Source of the DNA: Platycnemis pennipes
Taxonomy: Eukaryota; Arthropoda; Insecta; Odonata; Platycnemididae
Reading direction: 5' to 3'
Assembly: GCA_933228895.1 (NCBI GenBank)
Contig: OW121857.1
Span: 76,565,672 to 76,629,671 of the forward strand
Length of the DNA: 64,000 nucleotides
A model generated the notes under the pieces. It was not told where the DNA came from. It was given only the letters and a program-made list of their open reading frames with translations, and did no database searches. A program made the translations under genes and the position numbers. Positions 57,805 to 64,000 of the stretch are shown piece after piece (the stretch's first letter is position 1; every line of letters begins with the position of its first letter).

Positions 57805-58102
57805 GAACATTGACAATAGTATGAAATTAAACTTAAGCATAACTCATACCTAGTCAGGGACCTTGACCTAGTCATTGGCATCATGTGTACAGTTTCGACG
57901 GGACCAAAACCACATGGTTCCTTATTCAACGAGGAAAAATTTCAAATTTCTCAAAACTTTGGTATTACGCAATTGAATATATTTAATAGCTATTATTCAA
58001 ATATGAAACTGCAAATATACAAAAAAATAATAAACCAATGAGAAGATTTATTAACCTCAAAATTAACGTGAAAGCAAAAGGAGGCATTTTTCTCAAGCTT
58101 CT

Positions 58103-58432
58103 GCACCGTGAGTACCGGCTTCCCATTCCGAAGTCCCAGGTTCAAATTCCAACTGGAGCAGAGATTTTCCAGTATTATACCGGCTCCCATATGAGTTCCT
58201 TGTGGAGAGGGCTGCATTACACCGTCTGTCTGACGTGACGTTACACCTATCCACTGCCACCTTTTGTTGCGAATAGGATTATGTCGTCCCCGAGTTTATC
58301 TTCACCATTGTCTCGCTCCTTGAAAAAGTCGTTTCTCTGCCAAATTACCCATCAATCCTCAATGGTACAAATGCCCTTAGCTGTCGGTCACCTCTCTCGC
58401 ATAATTATAATAACGAATAGCTACGCCTACCC
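58103..58432 (+). mobile_element. SINE, full length, plus strand
   Basis: Head with B box GGTTCAAATTCC at 58139-58150; body 'caccgtctgtctgacgtgac' and 'ttgcgaataggattatgtcg'; 3' region 'ctccttgaaaaagtcg', 'aaattacccatcaatcct' and 'agctgtcggtcacc'. All parts are contiguous, so this copy fixes the 3' half of the family. It shows that the tail pieces at 6089-6215 and 48780-48895 belong to the same SINE. Confidence 0.8.
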
Positions 58433-58434
58433 AT

Positions 58435-59640
58435 CCGCCGAAGCCGCTCGGCTCATTTGTTTTATTGCATCCAGAATACGATCCAAAGAGATCCATTTAT
58501 AGAGATTTTATAAAGGTTTAAATCTTAAAAATAAAATTAAACCTACTATTAATTCATCGCATTTATGCATAAATGTTCGTCAATCTGAGGAAGAGATATT
58601 TCCCTGCAATGGCAATAAAACTAATTTCTATGCTCCAAAATATCTACTGACGGTTAACAAATAAAATAGGTAGCTAGCAAGTCGCTGGAGTCATACAAAA
58701 ATGGTTTAAGGGGAGAGGATACCAGGAACTCGATGACTAAAAATTAGCAATAAATTTCCAATTAATAACAAAAATTCTCCTGACCAGAAAATATTTTGTT
58801 AGCTATTGCTTGTGTTATGATTGCAGATGACACGCATCATAACCATGAAAAGCCGTTTCCTAGACAAAGTGTTGATTATAATATACTTAATTTCGTCGTA
58901 ACTTTTCCTCGGATTTTTTGCTTTCTACCGTTAAACTCAGAGGTATGACCAAACTCTCGTCATCCTGACTGAAACAGATTTTCAACGCCCATGCTGAAAT
59001 TCTTCTTATTTTTATGGGGTTAGAATACCTAGATAGTTTACAGGGAATTTTCGAAGAAAGTCGACGTGCATTTCATACCTCGATAAAAATATTTCCGGGT
59101 AAGGCCTTCAATAAAAGTTTGCCAAGCACTTGGATAAAATGTTATATCCCTAAAGCTGGACAACGGGGCAAATGACGCAGCCCTGAACGCGTAAACTGCA
59201 AGAAAGGATTCCAACTTCAATCCAACGTTATTTCCTCACGTAAGTCTTCACAGGAACACCGACGGAGGAGAGCGAACTCGAAAAACTGATGTACAAGTTC
59301 TCGCTTGCTTTCATGAATGCGCAAAAAAGCACAGAGAAAAATATGATATAAAACGATACTTCCGCAAAGTGATACAATATGTGTACACAGAGTGATACAA
59401 CCCTGTGATACAATAAAAAAAGAAATGGAAAGAGCGAAAAAGCAAAGGAATTTCATGATTAAAATTTTAACACCCTTCAGGTTGGCCATGCTGATACTGG
59501 GGTTAGATATTTTTTTTGGGTTCGACACACATTGGATTTAATTAAAATGGTGTTGAAAGGAAATCAAACAGAAAACATAGTGTTACACATGATAAAAATA
59601 TTTTGATGCGACTACATAGATTGAATTGGGTACTATACGA
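58435..59640. other. Unassigned interval
   Basis: No gene or recurring repeat recognised. The tract 59335-59415 has a local 'gtgatacaa' repeat (three times). Confidence 0.45.
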
Positions 59641-59647
59641 ATTAGAG

Positions 59648-59947
59648 CAGAGAAAAAAATCCACCAAGACCGGAACTCGAACCCTGAATCCAGTTTTCCA
59701 GCCAGGTATTCGACAGCCTCAATTGAGATATCATGTTTCTGTAACTGATGGACTCCTTGACAGATATATTGGTAGAATACCTGGCCGGAAATCCTTGATT
59801 TCTCCTCCTGATTGATCCTCGACAGCCTCAATTGAGTTGTCATGTTTCTGAAACTGAAGGATTCCTTGAAAGCTATATTGGTAGAGTACCTGGCCGGAAA
59901 TCCTTGTTTCCGGGTCCGAGTGCCGGTCAAGGTGGATTTTTTCTCTC
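59648..59947. repeat. Foldback MITE with an internal tandem repeat
   Basis: Outer arms 59648-59683 and 59915-59947 are inverted ('agagaaaaaaatccacc' and 'gaccggaactcgaacc' against partners). Inside, an ~87-bp unit occurs twice directly at 59711-59797 and 59820-59906, beginning 'cgacagcctcaattgag' and ending 'cctggccggaaatccttg'. 'ccagccaggtattc' at 59698 is also inverse to 'gaatacctggccgg'. No target duplication was recognised. Confidence 0.8.
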
Positions 59948-60363
59948 TAAAAATTCTGCTATCGTTCATTTCAGTGGGTGACTTCGCTGAGGTTTTCTCG
60001 GGTAATTCTCAATCCTTTAATTGGTGTAATGTAATATGATATATACGTGCATATAGGCTTGGCTATTTACGAGAGAAAGCCCAAGATGGCGAAATATTTT
60101 TAATGTATATTTAAGTAATCTATACTTATATTTTAATCACTTTTCTAATCAGATATTGAGGGGAAAAAATGTCGTTTAACTCCTCGGAGATTTTAATTTG
60201 GTAAATTATGGATCATATCTTCCCCAAACGCTTAACATTTTACTCAGCAGCTTTCATTTTTAAATAAAGACGTTCAAGAACGTAAGACATCATCTGAAGT
60301 ATCCCCATATACAGATACTCTATTCACTCAAGTGGTATTCTTACATCAACACTAAACCTGCCA

Positions 60364-60425
60364 AATTGTAGCCAGGTCGGTAACGTGCTGGCCTGGCAAC
60401 CCATAGGTCGGGGGTTCGATGACAG
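60364..60425 (+). mobile_element. tRNA-like SINE head
   Basis: 'tagccaggtcggtaacgtgc' (A-box region) and GGGGTTCGATGAC (B-box-like) at tRNA-like spacing. No known body follows. Confidence 0.4.
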
Positions 60426-61011
60426 CCAAAGCCATGGATACAGTTTGCGCTATCTTGTATCGGATAGTGTTATATAACCTCAACCATTGGAGCCCACGGC
60501 CATTTGAGCCCACTACTACCGCCAGTCTTGAGGAAAACACATTCGGGGAAAGAACTAGTGAAGCCAAGAGAATGCTACGATTCATGAAAAGGACACAGGA
60601 AATGTGAACGAGAGGCGCATTTCTTCAAACTATTTAGGCCCTGCATGGAATTTTATTGAGAGGTGTAACAATTGCAAATAAAACTTTGTTACAATGAATG
60701 AACAACAGCGATCTACGGAATGAACTAACTTGACGGCCCGCACATGTCCCCCCTATGAGCTATGCAACCACCCTCACCCCGCGGCATTTACAGATTTTTC
60801 TCGAGGAGTTTGCCTCCCCCGCACGTTTCGGGGTGTTGTTGCGCTGCTGGTCACGATATAACTAGCAGTGTGCAGAATTTGTATAACTAAGCTATCAAAA
60901 AAATCAAACCAGATCGTAGAGGGAAGTGCAGACAAAATAGATCGCAGCAATTCAAGACATATCTATAAACCTCCTCCACTGTCTCCCGCCCCACTCCTGT
61001 ACCCACTCTCA

Positions 61012-61127
61012 CCACCCCCCCCCCCCCCCACTCTTTCACTCACGAAGAGGACTCAGCCAGCAGTCATCGGCAGTCAACCTTCTTCCGTTGAAAAAGGCGG
61101 CATGACCGCGGAAACGTCCCAACTTTT
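61012..61127 (+). CDS. Candidate first exon of an unknown gene
   Basis: After a C-run (about 61014-61030) and a GC-richer leader, an ATG at 61102 in good context (ggcggcATGa) opens M-T-A-E-T-S-Q-L. It is interrupted after 26 coding bases by GTGAGT (61128-61133), a strong match to the consensus 5' splice site. The C-run lies in a short C-rich stretch unlike its surroundings. The protein family cannot be told from eight codons, and no second exon was found in the remaining 3 kb. That is uninformative if the intron is long. Chance is a serious alternative. Confidence 0.25.
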
Positions 61128-61139
61128 GTGAGTGTCTCT

Positions 61140-62080
61140 TTTGCGTGTTTTTTATGTTTTCGTCGTCTGTTTTATTTTGTATTAATTATGTACAGAAGAT
61201 ATTTAAACAAAAATCGCTGTCCTATGCTACGTAAGATTACGAGGTTAAAATTAGGGAGGAGTTACTGCGGGAAAAAATTAAATAGCTTAGATTTTAGGAC
61301 TTTTTTCATTCTTGCGAAAAGCTCGACATGTATAATTTGCGGATATCATTACGAGATACCTCTTTTTTGCTGATTAACATTTAACTTTGCGGTGTATATC
61401 CCGCATGACGATTATAAGTAATCTCTAATTCCGTAGTGTTTTACACATAAATGCACGTGCGAAGTGTATTTTCGTTGATTATTCACTTCCAGCCACATAT
61501 CTTAGAGGTAGCTTGCTATCAGGGTTCTCAGAAGATACAGAAATATATGCTTACATTCAAACAATACGCTGCAAGCCATTGCTTGGTTGTGTGGCAAGGT
61601 GTGAACCAACACCAGGCATTCACTGTCAGGAATTTTAAAATTTTATTATTGTAACTACAACACGGGTTCTTCTGATAATTTACGTTCAAAAATTAGGGGC
61701 GCTTGAAGCTAACATTCCCCAGGACGTAAAAAGCAAAAATAGAAATATTTAACTCTTCTTAATAATTAAGCAAAAAATATACAGTTTATATTTTACACTC
61801 TCAGAGTGACATATTGATACACACGTTTTCTCTTCGACATAGTCGAAGAAATACTGAAAAGCCAATCTCGAAAGTCAAGGTACTAAAAGTATCTTCACAG
61901 ATTACTACGGAAATTTATTGATCAATCAGCTCCTAAAAACAAACCTCACGGAATCATCCAACCAAACGACTTTCGTGTCCCCATCGACTCCCACTAATCA
62001 TAACACACTTCCTTCATCCTCCCTCTTTCGAACTTCAATCTAATTATGAGCGAAGGGGATGTTTCCTCTCTCGGGATGGG
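61140..62080. other. Unassigned AT-rich DNA
   Basis: No gene or recurring repeat recognised; it would be intron if the exon candidate at 61.1 kb is real. Confidence 0.4.
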
Positions 62081-62092
62081 TGCCATATAAAA

Positions 62093-62135
62093 AAACTCGT
62101 TCCATGGTACCCCATTTAAGGGGTGGAACGAGTTT
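62093..62135. repeat. Hairpin, ~17-21-bp arms
   Basis: 'aaactcgttcca' and 'tggaacgagttt' are exact inverses, with GGTACCCC against GGGG nearer the ATTTAA loop. The left arm has four extra bases. No role is known. Confidence 0.75.
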
Positions 62136-62481
62136 GCCCCATACTACTAGCTTTTCCATCTCATTCAACGCTCGGGACATAGAAGGTCGTTGGTTTCCCT
62201 AAAAGCTCTCTGGAATAATTGTCCCCGTTCCTAGCGTACCTTGCCAGAAATCCCTTCCAAGGAACGCAAACTCAATCTTGACTCTACCATCTCCTTATGC
62301 CTTCCTGACCCTCATCTTGAATTCCAAATTCCATATTTTCCTCCTCGGAAATATTTACCCTCCTCTCCTTAAGTCCTTTCTTTATATTTTCGCACTAAGG
62401 TATTCCCTAACTTTCTCAATACCTCAGCTTCATCTTTGCCTTGTCAATTCTATGTACTTACAGATTACCTTCCAAGGTATA

Positions 62482-62518
62482 ATATGTGTGGCAGGGGGTG
62501 AACCGTGATTACCACCGT
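62482..62518 (-). mobile_element. LINE A 3' block, short fragment
   Basis: The minus strand gives 'ggttcaccccctgccacaca' and then leaves the consensus. Only the centre of the terminal block remains. Confidence 0.5.
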
Positions 62519-62640
62519 AAATCGTAAAGAGGATGGAAAAATAATTAAGAAGCAGAAAGATTATCATTACACCAGGCCAGTGAGTTTTGTAATATCAGTA
62601 CATTTAACCTGCAAAATGTAAACATATACCGTTTGTATAT

Positions 62641-63456
62641 CGGCTCACCAGTGCCAACAACTGCCGGTGCTGCCATCGCCTCACAGGCAGCAACCCGCCC
62701 GATATTTTGCAAAGTGTAACTAAACTGTTATTTTAATCAGTAGGTATATTTTGAATGCTAGTAGTCCATATTAGTTATTACATGTTTGCATCCTATAAGT
62801 AGCCATGTTGGATTTCATCATCATCATCATAAAGGGTCAACAATCCTAGGATTGGTTTGACACAGCCCTCCACTCGATTCTTCTATCGCCCAACCTCTTC
62901 ATATTAACGTAGTTCCTCTCTTTCACGACCTTTACGACCTGTTCTGTGTATCTCATACGAGGCCTGCCTTTTCTATTCTTCCCGTTCACTTTTCCTTCGA
63001 CGATTGTCTTCATCAGGCCATCGTGTCTTAAGATGTGGCCGATTAGGTTGTCCCGTCTTCTTTTTATAGTTTTAGGAAGACTTCTCTATTCTCACACTCT
63101 TCTTAGAACTTCTTCATTTGTCACTCGGTCGAACCAATGTATCTTTATTATTCTTCGGTAACACCTTAATATTGGATTTACCGACCAAAATAGTCATAAT
63201 ATTTTAGGCCTATGCTAAATTAGTTATGTGTCACAGTGTAGATAAAAGCCTCTCTTTTATATTTGGTGTAGTCATACTCGATTAACGTGCTTTAACAAGT
63301 TTTTCCTATTTTCTCAATTGCTGCCACCATTTGACTGTGACTTGTCAATTAAAGATTAATTTGGGTTTTAGTAGAGAGCTAAGGGGAAGGCCAGGGCCCC
63401 TTTGTCCCCCACCCCCTGCACCATGGTGCCACTGGCACATGACACATTGGTGGTGC
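62641..63456 (+). mobile_element. hAT-like MITE, second copy, interrupted by LINE B
   Basis: Aligns with 8571-8996 on both sides of a 356-bp insertion: 'attttgaatgctagtagtcc', 'tagttattacatgtttgcat' on the left; 'ttttaggcctatgctaaatt', 'tttgactgtgacttgtcaat' and 'cagggcccctttgtccccca' on the right. The right end has a duplicated 'gccactggca' before and after 63450. No target duplication of the MITE itself was found. Confidence 0.75.
62816..63171 (-). mobile_element. LINE B insertion with 8-bp target duplication
   Basis: Flanked by exact TTGGATTT at 62808-62815 and 63172-63179. The minus strand starts near 'ggtgttaccgaagaataata', collinear with 7686, and continues through 'gtgacaaatgaagaagttct', 'gttgtcccgtcttc' inverse, 'aggcctcgtatgaga' and 'aatcctaggattgttgaccc'. 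It ends in a (GAT)n tail next to the left duplication. The 5' truncation and tail are classic target-primed reverse transcription marks. It is less decayed than the other LINE B copies. Confidence 0.9.
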
Positions 63457-63459
63457 GCC

Positions 63460-64000
63460 ACTGGCAAGCGACATAGAATATTCAATTAATAGGAAGAACT
63501 TATTGTGTTATTTGAGCAAGCTCAATTTTTGCTTAAAAACGCATGCCCTACCGTAAATTTTATACAATGGCATTTGAATGTGAACATGACGTTTCATACC
63601 CGGATGTAAACTATTGAGAAACAAGTAGTTGGAAATGGCAGCAAAAGTGCAAGGCCAGCCGTCACCTGGTGATTTCATCATAAACTCATATTTTGGTCAG
63701 TTATTAGGTGGTATTCATCCTTTAGTTTTTATATTGCAAGAAATCATGTGCAGAAGACGGACGTGGCGGTGAAGTTCAAGCCGTACTCTTATTGTTCCAC
63801 GTTCAATAGGATTCAATGAGGCAAGTTTCTGCTGGGCGGCCTGTGAAATGTTTAACATCTATAAAAAATGAACTGAGGCTTAATGAAGTAAGGGCCTTAT
63901 ATTATTTTCATTCTTTTTTACGTAAAGTAACGAATGGGCTAAGCTTTGTTTCCAGACTGAAATCATTACTGACGATCCCAATATATCACGTGTGAAGTGC
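63460..64000. other. Unassigned right end
   Basis: No gene or recurring repeat recognised to the edge of the window. Confidence 0.45.

Noticed and set aside
59583..59969. 128-codon minus-strand frame
   Set aside because: It spans the foldback with the internal tandem repeat, which explains its internally repeated protein.
1..64000. Integrated virus or bacterial contamination
   Set aside because: No capsid, polymerase, envelope or bacterial operon signature was seen; the only polymerase relics are of non-LTR retrotransposon type.

Overview
The window looks like gene-poor intergenic (or very large intronic) DNA from an animal nuclear genome, most probably an insect. No open reading frame reads as an intact gene. 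The recognisable coding matter is decayed retrotransposon protein. There is no operon structure, rRNA, CRISPR or canonical tRNA gene. The insect call rests on the repeat repertoire: broken non-LTR retrotransposons with simple-sequence tails, tRNA-headed SINEs, foldback MITEs and plentiful CpG. The species cannot be fixed from the sequence; an odonate or other early-branching insect is a guess from repeat style.

The layout is an AT-rich background carrying several repeat families. LINE A is a CR1/Jockey-like element with a conserved 3' end ending in a GTAGAT-type tail. It has coding remnants at 4.75-5.15 and 55.4-56.1 kb, and its 3' end recurs about eleven times. LINE B has a reverse transcriptase C-terminus with a GSEAWTM motif and an ATG/GAT-rich tail (4.0, 7.3-8.0, 27.9, 44.6, 48.4 and 62.8-63.2 kb). 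LINE C has a GAETWALRKKDE-type C-terminus (10.1, 13.5-13.9, 18.8-19.7, 41.2 and 48.9 kb). A tRNA-headed SINE of about 330 bp has about ten full or partial copies on both strands, and several other tRNA-like heads are present. There are also many palindromic MITEs, a hAT-like MITE with an 8-bp duplication, a 1.4-kb CAGGGTGGC-ended DNA transposon, and two or three solo-LTR-like segments. Purine/pyrimidine-skewed GC-rich islands recur at about 3.2, 11.6, 16.7, 18.4, 32.0, 35.1, 42.3, 45.6 and 46.9 kb.

Three nested insertions keep exact target-site duplications. LINE B sits inside the hAT-like MITE at 62.8-63.2 kb, LINE C inside a foldback at 13.5-13.9 kb, and a foldback inside LINE C at 19.0 kb. 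They give a local order of transposition.

The most interesting signal is a small structured motif shared by several foldbacks whose arms differ: TGATRAT, then a short hairpin, then GAAACC-nn-GGTH. Its hairpin bases change while staying complementary (GACA:TGTC, GGCAC:GTGCT, GACT:AGTC). This resembles a hammerhead-ribozyme core, though with an extra U before the stem. The best candidates for a host gene are weak: a possible first coding exon at 61.10-61.13 kb, and a YY1-like motif with a start codon and donor-like site at 54.95-55.02 kb.
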